IMG/VR virus record: IMGVR_UViG_3300002835_000104
Span: 18,506 to 82,505 of that record
Reading direction: 5' to 3' (one strand)
Origin: a virus
DNA length: 64,000 nt
In this document: positions 45,597 to 54,459 of the stretch, piece by piece
Layout of the letters: each line of letters opens with the position of its first letter
Numbering within the stretch: the first letter of the stretch is position 1
The notes under the pieces: generated by a model
What the model was told of the DNA's origin: nothing
Seen by the model: only the letters and a program-made list of their open reading frames with translations
The model's database searches: none
Translations under genes and position numbers: made by a program

Positions 45597-46633
45597 GTTC
45601 CGGGAGCTTTGTATGATCCAAAGGAGTGATTCGGGTGCTTGTATAGCCCTATAGTAGCGTCGATTCCATATAAGTCTAGATCGTGTTTTATTTGTTCGCA
45701 CTTTGTCATGGTCGTGTCCTTTGAGCACAACTGACCATTTCTATACTCGATAACAGGTTCGATACTAGTATTAGCAAAAGTAGTCTTACCAAAATGACAC
45801 AGTTTACTACACATCCAAGACTTATTAAGTTTAGGTTTAGTAGTTTGTTTTATTATATCAAATTTTCTACGAAGTATATTTTCTGTTTCAGCAATATCGC
45901 TATCATGAAAACAAATAGAAAAAGGTCCACCATCATTAATAAAATAGATAGAGAATATAATGTTTTTAATATCAGGATATAAGTGTTTAATGGCATAGTG
46001 GTAAATTCTTAGTTGTGGATCGTTCTCAAGCTTTTCTTGGGTTTTTTCTTGTCCCGTTGCCCAGTCTAATCTTTTACCTGTTTTCCAGTCAATTACCTCG
46101 ATAGTATCTTTATTAACAAGAGTTATTAAATCAATAGTACCTTTCATGGCCAAATTACCCTCTAATACAGAACCGTCTGTAAGATTATAAGAGTATTTAG
46201 ACCATGGTTTTTTTATTTCAAAATCAAAATGTTGTTCTGGCATTAAAATATTACGATTTCTAGGATCAAACATGCCATTATTTAATTCGATTGCCTTATA
46301 AACCCAGGAATGACAATCCTTATAGTCTTTAGGTGCCCACTTGTGATGCGGAGATCTCTCTGTGTAGTGCTTGTATACTTTTTGTGTGATAGTATCCAGA
46401 TTATAATTATTCACATCAATATGGCCAACTACATCATCGTCTATTTCGGTCATACCGTCTTGCTGTCCTTTTTTAATGACAGCTAAAATTTCTAAAACCT
46501 TATGGACAATAGTTCCTTTATCGGCCTTTTGACCAGACGGACCTCTCCATCCAAGAACATATTCAATAAAATATTGTTGCTCACAAAGACTGTGGGTATT
46601 ATATGAACTACTTCGAAAGTATGTGATTATAAT
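45593..46633 (-). CDS. RecB/Cas4-like PD-(D/E)xK nuclease, probable AUU start
   Basis: 346 residues if started at ATT 46633. The first ordinary ATG in frame is at 46453, but the 60 codons before it stay open and encode family hallmarks: YNTHSLCEQQYFIEYVLGW with C17, and GTIVHKVLEIL with the motif I His44. Later motifs are GTIDLI (D168), EVIDWKTGK (E179, D182, K184) and QLRIYHYA. C-terminal Cys residues (275, 279, 303, 312) together with C17 could hold an iron-sulfur cluster as in Cas4/AddB, although the spacing is not typical. GAGGAG lies eight bases before the ATT; ATA (46630) and ATC (46627) are alternatives. It is likely a 5'-3' or end-processing exonuclease in recombination. Confidence 0.75.
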   Translation of the reverse strand: MIITYFRSSSYNTHSLCEQQYFIEYVLGWRGPSGQKADKGTIVHKVLEILAVIKKGQQDGMTEIDDDVVGHIDVNNYNLDTITQKVYKHYTERSPHHKWAPKDYKDCHSWVYKAIELNNGMFDPRNRNILMPEQHFDFEIKKPWSKYSYNLTDGSVLEGNLAMKGTIDLITLVNKDTIEVIDWKTGKRLDWATGQEKTQEKLENDPQLRIYHYAIKHLYPDIKNIIFSIYFINDGGPFSICFHDSDIAETENILRRKFDIIKQTTKPKLNKSWMCSKLCHFGKTTFANTSIEPVIEYRNGQLCSKDTTMTKCEQIKHDLDLYGIDATIGLYKHPNHSFGSYKAPGT

Positions 46634-47355
46634 TTTAGTATCTCCTCTAAAATATTTTTGGTTTCTGTTAGTTGTTCTAATATGGACATATTATCATTAT
46701 TTAATACAAAATCAAAATTTGTCCAATTATAATTTTCTGGATCTAAGATGGTTTCGCTAATGTGGTCAGAATGATGCAAATCTCTTGAAAGTCTCAGAAT
46801 TTTACCATTATTATTTTTAACTATGTCTACTTCATTTGGAAATCTGCAGTCTGTAATAATAGCTAACTCTGGTTTATCTTTCTTTATTTTAGTAATCGTA
46901 GCTTCCACCCAAACGTCTGGTTTAATTTTACGAAATACGTCGGTTCCTATATATTGTAAAATATCTCTGGCTGATAGACACTTACCGTCTAATTGAAGGT
47001 TCGTTGGCGCATTTTTTTCTTCATCAGAACCATAACATTGATCATAGGTTAATCCAAGAATATTCATACAAATATCCCTCTTCAAGACATCTGCAAAATT
47101 ATATATCTTAATATATGGAGCTAATTTTTCAAACACTTGGGAAATAATATAGTCGTTATTACCATAATGATTGGTAGGATCAAATACTCCAGCATAATTA
47201 GTATCCCCCAATAAATCAGATACTATAATTTGTCCATACTCGTTGATATATACTTTATTGGATATGCCAAGATTAGACATATAGATAGAGTATATAAAAT
47301 TTCCAGTAGTACTTTTACCGGACTGTTTTCTTCCAGATATTCCTAATATTAGCAT
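46627..47355 (-). CDS. Deoxynucleoside monophosphate kinase-like protein
   Basis: 242 residues. P-loop GRKQSGKST at residues 8-16; LSARDILQYIGTDVFRKI and AIITDCRFPNEVDIV are the middle and Walker B-like signatures of the phage dNMP kinase family (T4 gene 1 type). It phosphorylates dNMPs so that degraded host or salvaged nucleotides feed dNTP supply, complementing the reductase and dCMP deaminase of this genome. The ATG overlaps the primase stop by about seven bases. Its last codons hold the GAGGAG that probably serves the next gene. Confidence 0.8.
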   Translation of the reverse strand: MLILGISGRKQSGKSTTGNFIYSIYMSNLGISNKVYINEYGQIIVSDLLGDTNYAGVFDPTNHYGNNDYIISQVFEKLAPYIKIYNFADVLKRDICMNILGLTYDQCYGSDEEKNAPTNLQLDGKCLSARDILQYIGTDVFRKIKPDVWVEATITKIKKDKPELAIITDCRFPNEVDIVKNNNGKILRLSRDLHHSDHISETILDPENYNWTNFDFVLNNDNMSILEQLTETKNILEEILKL

Positions 47356-48467
47356 TTGATATGGCTTTCAATTAATGGTTTAATATCTTTTATTACTTTT
47401 TCCAAAGGCATTTCTGCAACATCTGGATAGTCGGTGAGTTGAATATGTTTAACATTATACGTTCTTTGACATTTTTGTAGAATCTGATCTGCTGCTTTTT
47501 TACCAGCTTCGTCGTTATCCATTAAGGTTACAATAGTCATAGCGCCAGAAATATCAAGAAGCATTTTTTGTTTATCTCCCAACGAAGAACCAAATATAGC
47601 AACAGAGTTGTGTATTCCTGCTTCTTCAAGTCTCCATACATTACCAGGGCTTTCCACCAAAACTACTCCACCGAGTGCTTTAATGTGTTCTTTAGCATAC
47701 CAGAAATTATACAAAGATTCATTAGCAGAAAATCCTTTGCTGTGTCTCCATTTTGGGTTTTCATTATTAATTGTTCGCCCAGTACATCCTATCATATGCT
47801 TATGGTCTTGATCATAGATCGGAACCACAGCTCTGTTGTACATCTCTCTGCCGCTAGTTGTACATTCTCCAACATCGTATTTTGTTAGAATCTTCTTGCT
47901 AAAGTTCCTAGTTTGAAAATAAGACGATGGGATTTGTAAAGACTTCACCACTGTTGAACGAGCTATTTGATTGGTAGCTTTGGTATTATTCTTGGTGATA
48001 TAGTTAACGGTATTAACAAATGTATGTTTTTCTTGATCTTTTTTAGGTGTAGATATTGCACGAACGTTGTGATTACTAAATTGTACAGCATACTCTACGG
48101 CTTCATTAAAAGATATCATATCATCGCCTGGTTTTGTCCAGTTTTTTTTGATTCTGGATAAACATCCACGTATAAAACCAATAATAGAAGATTTAAAAAC
48201 ACCCTCACATTGATGTGTTCTACATTTCCAGTTTCCTCTATAAGAATCTCCTTGGTAATAAAGATTAAAAGCAGAAGCATTATCCCCACTGTGAATGGGG
48301 CATGGCATAATAACCATTTTATCAAGAATCTTATAGTCTTCAATACCCAAAGTAATTAACAAATTTTCTATGTCATCACAAACAGCATCAGACAATTCTT
48401 TTAACTGATACTGATTATACGAAGGGAATGTCTTCTTTATTATTTTCGTCATCAACGATAAATCCAT
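47349..48467 (-). CDS. DnaG-like primase
   Basis: 372 residues. An N-terminal CHC2-type zinc finger: C56-P-I-H59 and WKC82-RTHQC87. The Toprim domain has VVLVESPGNVWRL (E272) and IVTLMDNDEAG (D317, D319). It makes RNA primers for the replicase, acting with the DnaB-type helicase encoded just upstream. Its start lies inside the helicase gene (52-base overlap); an alternative ATG at 48452 shortens the overlap, and neither has a strong ribosome site. No C-terminal helicase-binding domain of bacterial DnaG size is present, so the protein is shorter than its bacterial counterparts. Confidence 0.85.
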   Translation of the reverse strand: MDLSLMTKIIKKTFPSYNQYQLKELSDAVCDDIENLLITLGIEDYKILDKMVIMPCPIHSGDNASAFNLYYQGDSYRGNWKCRTHQCEGVFKSSIIGFIRGCLSRIKKNWTKPGDDMISFNEAVEYAVQFSNHNVRAISTPKKDQEKHTFVNTVNYITKNNTKATNQIARSTVVKSLQIPSSYFQTRNFSKKILTKYDVGECTTSGREMYNRAVVPIYDQDHKHMIGCTGRTINNENPKWRHSKGFSANESLYNFWYAKEHIKALGGVVLVESPGNVWRLEEAGIHNSVAIFGSSLGDKQKMLLDISGAMTIVTLMDNDEAGKKAADQILQKCQRTYNVKHIQLTDYPDVAEMPLEKVIKDIKPLIESHIKC

Positions 48468-49875
48468 CTTGGTGTTGTTTATTATTACTCAATAGTTCTA
48501 GTCTAGTCTTACCCTCTGTAATTTTAGCGCACCAGCCCTTCATATTACAGTTGATATAGTCATTGTCATCCAAACCTCCTCCGTGACGAGCGATCAAAGT
48601 AATAAGTTTTCTATTACCTCCCTCAACCCCGTCTTCTGCTATTTCTTCATCAGACTTTCGTTTGAAGATGCTGAAATTGCTACACAACCATATAATACGA
48701 TCAGAACCACTAGCAGAATCTGTACTTTCTTTAGTAATACCATCTCGATTCAATTGAATAAAAGCCATGATTGGAACTTGATACTTTACAGCAAAGTTAT
48801 GAAGTGCTGTCATCATAAAGCCTAGTAGCTGATACTCTTTGAGATCTTTATCCATTCCTGCCGTATCCATAAGCTTAAGATAGTCATAAAAGATAACACA
48901 ATCTTTAGCTGTACCGTCGTCATTTAATCCTACTTCTTTAACTATCCATCTTCTCATAATGGATAGCTGTTCTTCAAAAGGTTTTCCTGCTATTACCTTA
49001 TGATGTATAGGCATATTTTTTAGTTCTGTCACAGCTTCTAGTATTTTTGCTTTATGTACTGGAGACTCTGTGAATTTTCCAGTTTCAATTTTAGCTATTT
49101 CTATTTCTGATGACATAGCTAGTAGTCTATGTATATGGTCTTTTTTGCTCATTTCGGTATCCATGTTTAAAACAGGTATACCTAGTTTAGCTATATTTCT
49201 ACCCATATTGTCAGACAATAGTGTTTTACCAGTTTTTGGTCTAGCTCCAATAACATTAACAGTACCCTTTCTCAATCCTCCTCCGATAGCTTGATCATAA
49301 ACCGGAAAGCCAGTAGGAATACCAACCTGATCAATAGTATTGGTTTGTAGATATTCTATGTATTCTTCTAAGCCTTCTCCCATTAAGGACGGAGCATTAT
49401 CGTTATCATTATTAATAGAAGAAGCAAAATTAAAAACACTATCTTCAGCAATACCTATGATAGAGGAAATACTTTCGCTACCATTAACGTCTAAGATTTT
49501 ATCTTGAGCGGTTTTGAGTTGCTTATGTAGAAGTCTAGCAATTTCAAGTTTTCTGATTTTTGCAGCAAATTTGCGAATGTTTTCTAGATTAACAGGAAAA
49601 TCACTAATAGCCTTTAAATGTAAAGCTTCTTCTTTCTTTGTGAGAATATGTCCAATTTCTAGTTCTTGTGCAGTAGAGTAGATTAGTGCCAAGTCTATGT
49701 TGGGTTTTTGGTGCTTTTCACATATTGTTTTTAAACACCGAAAAATAAGCTGATTACTATCTACTGTAAATGTAGACTCTTGTATAAGATCACTAACGTC
49801 TAAAAAAGCATCTTCACCATATTGAAGAATGCCACTTAATACGGCTCTTTCTGCCGAAGGATCGCATAAAATCAT
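48415..49875 (-). CDS. DnaB-like replicative helicase
   Basis: 486 residues. The N-terminal DnaB domain (DPSAERAVLSGILQYGEDAF) is followed by a RecA-type ATPase: Walker A GARPKTGKT (210-218), Walker B CVIFYDYLKLMD (326-337), and the Q/N-R motif IQLNRDG. It unwinds DNA ahead of the polymerase as a hexamer. AAGG precedes the ATG. It is next to primase, polymerase and RecA genes in one operon, so host helicase is probably not needed. Confidence 0.9.
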   Translation of the reverse strand: MILCDPSAERAVLSGILQYGEDAFLDVSDLIQESTFTVDSNQLIFRCLKTICEKHQKPNIDLALIYSTAQELEIGHILTKKEEALHLKAISDFPVNLENIRKFAAKIRKLEIARLLHKQLKTAQDKILDVNGSESISSIIGIAEDSVFNFASSINNDNDNAPSLMGEGLEEYIEYLQTNTIDQVGIPTGFPVYDQAIGGGLRKGTVNVIGARPKTGKTLLSDNMGRNIAKLGIPVLNMDTEMSKKDHIHRLLAMSSEIEIAKIETGKFTESPVHKAKILEAVTELKNMPIHHKVIAGKPFEEQLSIMRRWIVKEVGLNDDGTAKDCVIFYDYLKLMDTAGMDKDLKEYQLLGFMMTALHNFAVKYQVPIMAFIQLNRDGITKESTDSASGSDRIIWLCSNFSIFKRKSDEEIAEDGVEGGNRKLITLIARHGGGLDDNDYINCNMKGWCAKITEGKTRLELLSNNKQHQDGFIVDDENNKEDIPFV

Positions 49876-49893
49876 ATTTAATAAACCTTAAAA

Positions 49894-50322
49894 TTAACCT
49901 GATTGTGTAGCGCAAGTATTACATTTATAACGAGAGATTGAATCAAAAATTAACGAGGGACTGACACTCTCTTTTTTTCCACATATTCTACAAACCACAT
50001 TCACCGGCTCGGCTTCGTCTCTTGTTCTAGCAACCGGTGGAATTTTAGACAAAACTTTATCTATTGCAGAATCCTCTTTATGCATACCAAATTCAGACAT
50101 ACTTTCAAACTTATTAAGACCATCACCACTGTTAGACTTACGGCGCTTTTGTCCTCCGCGTGTCTTGATTGTGGATGTTGATCTAGTTGAGTTTTTACTC
50201 TTAATTTTACTTGTTGCTACAACAGACTCTGTATTTTCTTGCTCTTTTGGTAAAAGAGCTTGCAGAACCTCTATGAGACTTTTAATTTGATCTGGATTTT
50301 TTATTAGGTCATTAAGATCCAT
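49894..50322 (-). CDS. Zinc-ribbon protein with basic linker
   Basis: 142 residues. A short helical N-terminus (MDLNDLIKNPDQIKSLIEVL) is followed by a low-complexity Ser/Thr/Lys/Arg linker and a C-terminal ribbon CRICGKKESV-x(15)-CNTC. The basic linker suggests nucleic-acid contact. It lies directly upstream of the helicase gene and could be a helicase loader or replication accessory; that is inference from position. Confidence 0.55.
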   Translation of the reverse strand: MDLNDLIKNPDQIKSLIEVLQALLPKEQENTESVVATSKIKSKNSTRSTSTIKTRGGQKRRKSNSGDGLNKFESMSEFGMHKEDSAIDKVLSKIPPVARTRDEAEPVNVVCRICGKKESVSPSLIFDSISRYKCNTCATQSG

Positions 50323-50797
50323 GTTTCACCTTTGTTTTCTGTACTGCTAATATAATATCGGATAAGTTTTTAATATTGTTCGCTAAATAGGATAATCTGT
50401 CCATTCTTTGTTTTGCATATTTTTTTATACGATTTAATCCACTAGCCTTATCGTTATGCTTAATAGCCTGAAGAGATTTTTCTATATACCCATATCCCTT
50501 ATAGTTATTAATTTCGTCAGCGATAGATTCCTTAATTGATTCTTCGGCCCAGTTATGTCTAGCTATTTCTCTATTAATAGTTCTTTGTAAGAACAAAGCA
50601 TATTGGGCTAATCTCAAGGAGATCTGTGCACAATCTTCTGGGGTTAATTTTTCTATCACATCCCGTGACATAGAGAAGTAGGAATTTAATTCTTCTTCTG
50701 TAAAATTATGAATATCAGAATATGTTCCTAGACCAATAGATTTTTCATATTCGTCTAATATACGATCCCATTCTTCAACTTGTTCTTTAGTATTCAT
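50312..50797 (-). CDS. Helical protein of the replication operon, unknown
   Basis: 161 residues, predicted almost entirely helical (EEELNSYFSMSRDVIEKL, LRLAQYALFLQRTINREIARHNWAEE). It overlaps the preceding gene by ATGA and the next by 11 bases. The LAQYALFLQRTINRE helix followed by W-A-E-E recurs, as far as I remember, in phage replication-recombination regions, but I know no function. Confidence 0.5.
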   Translation of the reverse strand: MNTKEQVEEWDRILDEYEKSIGLGTYSDIHNFTEEELNSYFSMSRDVIEKLTPEDCAQISLRLAQYALFLQRTINREIARHNWAEESIKESIADEINNYKGYGYIEKSLQAIKHNDKASGLNRIKKYAKQRMDRLSYLANNIKNLSDIILAVQKTKVKHGS

Positions 50798-51201
50798 TTC
50801 CCTGTAATCCTATTTAGCCATTCTGAATCAGACTCATTAAAGGGTAGTTCTATATATTTAATACCGTTTAATTCACACCATTCCAGTTTTTCTTTATCTC
50901 TCTTTTTGTGCTTCATGAAGCCTAGAGCATTATTATGATAATGACCAACGAATTTATAGTGTTGTTCTCCATGAACTTCCACACAAGTTCTATTAAGAGG
51001 CATATAAAAATCTAAGTACAAAGTCTCAGACTTACGCAATATAATTGGAATTTCTTCCAGCAATTGTAGTGTTGGAAACTGAGTAGATAACAAGGCTCTG
51101 GCTCTTATATGCAAAGAGGACTTATTAGTAGTCTTTCCATGAGCCATATTTCCTGTCAAGTTCCAAGTGTGAGCAATGCCATCCAAGTCCTTTACTAGCA
51201 T
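50794..51201 (-). CDS. PD-(D/E)xK-type endonuclease-like protein
   Basis: 135 residues. LLEEIPI (E49/E50), LYLDFYMP (D64), RTCVEVHGEQHY (E75, H77, H81) and, further on, KKRDKEKLEWCELNGIKYIELP form the Vsr/DUF559-like nuclease core, with the conserved D-x(10)-E-x-H-G-x-Q-H arrangement. Directly downstream of recA with a short overlap, it is a good candidate for a Holliday-junction or recombination nuclease. Alternatively it is a mismatch nuclease. No DNA-binding add-on domain is present, unlike the 33417-34214 homologue. Confidence 0.6.
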   Translation of the reverse strand: MLVKDLDGIAHTWNLTGNMAHGKTTNKSSLHIRARALLSTQFPTLQLLEEIPIILRKSETLYLDFYMPLNRTCVEVHGEQHYKFVGHYHNNALGFMKHKKRDKEKLEWCELNGIKYIELPFNESDSEWLNRITGK

Positions 51202-52220
51202 TTGATTCCCATGGTACTCTTGATTGATGCGTTGAGTTTACTATATGTTTCCGGATTGTCAAGCAAAAACTGCCTGATTTTTTCGGTGCCTTGCATCTTT
51301 GGTTTTTTCTCTGTTCCTTCATCAACAAAGTCTAAAGTATACCAAGCTCCGGCCTTATTGATTAGACCAATATCACAAGCCAACATGATCGATTCAGTAT
51401 ATTGATCAATACCTTGACCATACCTAATATAACTAGTGATAGAAGCTCCCGGAGGACCGAGAGCGGAACATAGAACTTGCCATTCTACTTCTTGGCCTAT
51501 TTGAGTAGCATCTGTTCCGATAATCCATGGCTTAAAAGTCTTAGCCTTTATCTTAACATCCGTCTGATAAGCAATAGCCTGCCCAGACTTCTCCTTAAAT
51601 TCTGCCCCATATCCCGTTGGATTACCCATAAGATGAGTGATACCAATTACAATATTTTTATTAACAGGTATTACATTTGCTACCTTACGACAAAACTTTG
51701 CTAATAATTTAGCGCCGTCTGCGCGTTGCATTTTATCCATATCACTAGTAATTTCTGCTTCTGTACATAGTGCAGAATATGAGTCGATAATTAATATAGA
51801 ACCAGGAATTTCATTAATGATTCTTTCTCCAATTTGCAGATATTCTTCTGCATGAAGAATTTTACCTTGTTGAGATCCTATAACATCAATCCTATTAAGA
51901 TCTAATCCTGGAATACCTTCAAGATCTCTCTTTTTTAATCTACCCTCAATATTTAGGTAATACACATGACGATCTTTCGCTAAGTCTCCCTTGTACTCGG
52001 GCCTTTGTGCAGTAGCGGCGAAAGAAAGAGAGGTCGTGGTTTTTCCACATTTGGGTTGTCCTGTGAATACCACAAAACTTCCTTCTGGGATACCTCCATT
52101 TAAAACCATATCCAACGATGGGCTTACGGGTATGATAATAGACTTTCTATCTACTATAGCATTACCTGATAAGATAATTTCATTTCCAAAATTTTTAGCA
52201 ACATCTTCTTTAAGACTCAT
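51195..52220 (-). CDS. recA: RecA-like recombinase
   Basis: 341 residues; AAAGGA precedes the ATG. Core: SPSLDMVLNGGIPEGSFVVFTGQPKCGKTT with Walker A at 54-61, SILIIDSYSALC (Walker B), and VIPVNKNIVIGITHLMGNPTGYG (loop after strand 5, like the L1/L2 region). It catalyses strand exchange for recombination-dependent replication and repair. Compared with bacterial RecA the sequence is divergent and more like phage UvsX-type proteins. It is followed by a nuclease and DnaB genes in the same operon. Confidence 0.85.
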   Translation of the reverse strand: MSLKEDVAKNFGNEIILSGNAIVDRKSIIIPVSPSLDMVLNGGIPEGSFVVFTGQPKCGKTTTSLSFAATAQRPEYKGDLAKDRHVYYLNIEGRLKKRDLEGIPGLDLNRIDVIGSQQGKILHAEEYLQIGERIINEIPGSILIIDSYSALCTEAEITSDMDKMQRADGAKLLAKFCRKVANVIPVNKNIVIGITHLMGNPTGYGAEFKEKSGQAIAYQTDVKIKAKTFKPWIIGTDATQIGQEVEWQVLCSALGPPGASITSYIRYGQGIDQYTESIMLACDIGLINKAGAWYTLDFVDEGTEKKPKMQGTEKIRQFLLDNPETYSKLNASIKSTMGIKC

Positions 52221-52632
52221 CGTCTAGTTCCTTTAGTTTTGATAGTAGACTAGTTTTGGGTTGTTCTTTTCTGTAAGTTTTAACTTCTTTACGTTCTATA
52301 TCTTTGGTAAATTCTGTATTTTCAGAGTCTACTATGGACTGGTATTGGTCTATAATAGCCACAAGGTGAGGTGCTCGCAAAGAATAGATTTTTTGTGCTT
52401 TGTTGTCTTGTAAAGCTTTGATAATCGCTTTAGGACTGTATTTCTTTAATAGTTGATTAGCAGTCCCTATTTGATTTCTATAGTATTTGGACCACTCTGG
52501 GTTCAACCAAAATCTATGATGTAAATCTAATTTATCTTGCTTTGCTTTATTTTCACATATTAATTCAGTAATATACTGAGCAGCCGAAACCTTCTTACCA
52601 TTAGAATACCTAGATGGATAAATATTACTCAT
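52210..52632 (-). CDS. Conserved-looking protein upstream of recA
   Basis: 140 residues. GKKVSAAQYITELICENKA and HRFWLNPEWSKYYRNQI, then LLKKYSPKAIIKALQD and SLRAPHLVAIIDQ, form a compact helical domain. It starts with a TAATG overlap and runs 11 bases into recA, so it is translationally coupled to it. It may assist RecA loading or be a small DNA-binding protein; no known family was recognised. Confidence 0.5.
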   Translation of the reverse strand: MSNIYPSRYSNGKKVSAAQYITELICENKAKQDKLDLHHRFWLNPEWSKYYRNQIGTANQLLKKYSPKAIIKALQDNKAQKIYSLRAPHLVAIIDQYQSIVDSENTEFTKDIERKEVKTYRKEQPKTSLLSKLKELDDES

Positions 52633-52955
52633 TATTGTTTTGGTCGGAAAATTCCTGTTTGATGTTTTGGTGTTGCTTTTTGATTTTTCTTGATATGGTC
52701 ACTGAGCATAGATGCTTCACCAGTCATAATAGCAACGTTGTTTGTTTTCTTAACACTTGTTTGTGTTATCATAAGATTTTTAGGTGTAATTTTGGGTGGT
52801 TCTTCTGGACTAGTCTGAACTGGTTGAGGCAGGTCTGTGTGGGCCTCTACCTGCTTTTTAGAAACAGACAGTTCGTTAGCTATAGATTCTATATCATGTC
52901 CCTGACTACTTAACCATTTGATTGCATAAATTGTTGTTTTATTAATACGAGACAT
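52632..52955 (-). CDS. Small helix-turn-helix protein
   Basis: 107 residues. Residues about 8-37 (AIKWLSSQGHDIESIANEL, then SVSKKQVEAH) fit a helix-turn-helix of the sigma-factor/resolvase type. A disordered Pro/Thr/Lys tail and a terminal IFRPKQ follow. It is joined to neighbours by TAATG overlaps on both sides. It might be a transcription regulator of the early or middle genes; this is inferred from the fold pattern only. Confidence 0.5.
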   Translation of the reverse strand: MSRINKTTIYAIKWLSSQGHDIESIANELSVSKKQVEAHTDLPQPVQTSPEEPPKITPKNLMITQTSVKKTNNVAIMTGEASMLSDHIKKNQKATPKHQTGIFRPKQ

Positions 52956-53338
52956 TATGTTAGTTCCCTTTCGGCATTATATAGCCATGAAGAATTTTTT
53001 GTTCTAAGAAAATTCAGATATAATTCAAACGCTTTTAGATTTACATCGATAAATCTATCATTAGCTCTACATACAGTATCCAAAAACGAAGAGTCTTTAT
53101 CTTTTCCATAAATAGACAGAGGATTTAATAATTTATTGTTAATTCCTATCTTAATAGAATATTTAGGCTGAGCGTCTAATTTAGTAATTTTTTTAGCCAC
53201 TATATGCTTATTATTTGGATTGTTCGTTCTTGGTAGCCCGCTCATGTCTACAAAGTCTTCTTGATCTGGAGCAGTATAGTATTCTGTTTCGATTGTCTCT
53301 TGTTTGTTTGGTTTTTGTTGAAATATAAAACTATCCAT
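52955..53338 (-). CDS. Small protein, paralogue of 54042-54449 product
   Basis: 127 residues. QEDFVD..PR at residues 26-37, YSIKIG (60-65), LLNPLSIYG, TVCRANDRFIDV and a final FELYLNFL..ER helix align in order with the product of the gene 700 bases upstream. The two are therefore duplicated copies that have diverged. No fold or function is recognised. Confidence 0.55.
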   Translation of the reverse strand: MDSFIFQQKPNKQETIETEYYTAPDQEDFVDMSGLPRTNNPNNKHIVAKKITKLDAQPKYSIKIGINNKLLNPLSIYGKDKDSSFLDTVCRANDRFIDVNLKAFELYLNFLRTKNSSWLYNAERELT

Positions 53339-53690
53339 TATTATCCTCGTATGCTGCTTGGGTAGATGCTAATATACATTTTTCAAGATGTGTGAAAAAA
53401 GTTTTCATGAACAGTTCATATTCTTTATCAATAGGAACTGGTATATGAAATTTCTTTGTACAAATTTCTTTTGTTCCAACAAGCTCTCCTTTTGTGTTTT
53501 CTTCAAATACAGAAGCAGTAATATCAAATACTATTTCATGAGGAGAATTAGTAAGTTTAGTAGTACTATTATAGTCTATCAGTTCTTGAAATGCTGTGTA
53601 GGATTCTTTTGCTACTGTATGTTCAATAGCGTCTGTTAGATCTTTTAGCTGTTCAAGTGTTTCCGGTTGTAACTTTATTTTTTCTACCAT
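53331..53690 (-). CDS. Hypothetical replication-region protein
   Basis: 119 residues. A helical N-terminus (LEQLKDLTDAIEHTVAKESYTAFQEL) is followed by strands HEIVFDITASVFEENTKG and KKFHIPVPIDKEY and a closing helix with CILASTQAAYE. It overlaps the next gene by eight bases. Not recognised; possibly a small adaptor. Confidence 0.5.
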   Translation of the reverse strand: MVEKIKLQPETLEQLKDLTDAIEHTVAKESYTAFQELIDYNSTTKLTNSPHEIVFDITASVFEENTKGELVGTKEICTKKFHIPVPIDKEYELFMKTFFTHLEKCILASTQAAYEDNNG

Positions 53691-53691
53691 A

Positions 53692-54039
53692 TTATGTCCA
53701 TTTAATTTTCTTTTTGGGCTTTTTTATTCTGTTCATACCCTTGGGAAGTTGTTTTTCTAATTCCGTATCTTTATATTCGTTATGCTTTTCTTGTAAATAT
53801 TGCTTATGATCATTGCTCATTTTGTCTCTATTACGATTAGCTAAGTCTCCAATCGTTTTTAGTTCACTGTCTGATTTTTTTACAGAGCTAGATATTGTAG
53901 ACATATCGTCTTCATAAGATCTGTTTGTTTTTTTAGACTTACAAGACGTACATAGGGGGTGTTCATCGTATTTGTTCATCGTAAAAAATAATTCAAATTT
54001 TACTTCACATTGTTCGCACTTATATGTGTATGTTGGCAT
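53692..54039 (-). CDS. FmdB-type zinc-ribbon protein
   Basis: 115 residues. The start MPTYTYKCEQCEVKFELF, then PLCTSCKSKKTNRSYED, is the FmdB-family zinc ribbon (C-x2-C..C-x2-C), often annotated as a regulatory protein. The remainder is charged and helical (KHNEYKDTELEKQ) with a Lys-rich end KKPKKKIKW. FmdB-like ribbons occur in many phages, and their role there is not known. It is separated by two bases from each neighbour. Confidence 0.7.
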   Translation of the reverse strand: MPTYTYKCEQCEVKFELFFTMNKYDEHPLCTSCKSKKTNRSYEDDMSTISSSVKKSDSELKTIGDLANRNRDKMSNDHKQYLQEKHNEYKDTELEKQLPKGMNRIKKPKKKIKWT

Positions 54040-54041
54040 AA

Positions 54042-54449
54042 TTATTTGATTTGTCTTTCAAGATCCTTAAGACTTTGAGCATTTTGGTGTTTCAGGAATG
54101 CTACATATTTATCGAATATTGATTTGTCTACTTCTTTAAAAATCCAGTCATTTTTACATACAGTATTAATATGAGAAAATTTTTTCTTGTCTTTAATAGA
54201 AGAATGTAGATTAATTGGATTATATATTTCTAGATTTGGATTTATTTTAATGTAATATCTATATTGATTAGATGAGTCTTTAAAGTGTTTAGGTTTTTTA
54301 TTTTGCACAGCTTTAGCCGTTACTCTATTGTCTTGTTCTTCTTTGACTCTGGGATTATTTTCATTATCGATAAAATCTTCTTGACCAGAAAGACAATAAA
54401 ACATACTTTGAGTATCTGGATTTTGTGTTCTAAATATATGTTCAGCCAT
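54042..54449 (-). CDS. Small protein, paralogue of 52955-53338 product
   Basis: 135 residues with QEDFID..PR, VTAKAVQNKKPK, RYYIKINPNLEIYNPINL, INTVCKNDWIFKEVDKSIFDKYVAFLKHQN and ER near the end. The same order of motifs is found in the gene at 52955-53338. A conserved duplicated pair kept in one operon suggests two related partners, perhaps of a DNA-binding or assembly role. Function unknown. Confidence 0.55.
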   Translation of the reverse strand: MAEHIFRTQNPDTQSMFYCLSGQEDFIDNENNPRVKEEQDNRVTAKAVQNKKPKHFKDSSNQYRYYIKINPNLEIYNPINLHSSIKDKKKFSHINTVCKNDWIFKEVDKSIFDKYVAFLKHQNAQSLKDLERQIK

Positions 54450-54459
54450 TTATCCTATC

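Noticed and set aside
45597-45728. Longer N-terminus for the DnaE N-part
   Set aside because: The extra 44 residues overlap the upstream nuclease gene and have no similarity to DnaE, whose PHP domain begins directly at Met 45596.
45593-46633. CRISPR association of the Cas4-like nuclease
   Set aside because: There is no repeat-spacer array and no other cas gene. The gene sits in a replication operon, so a RecB/AddB-like role is more likely.
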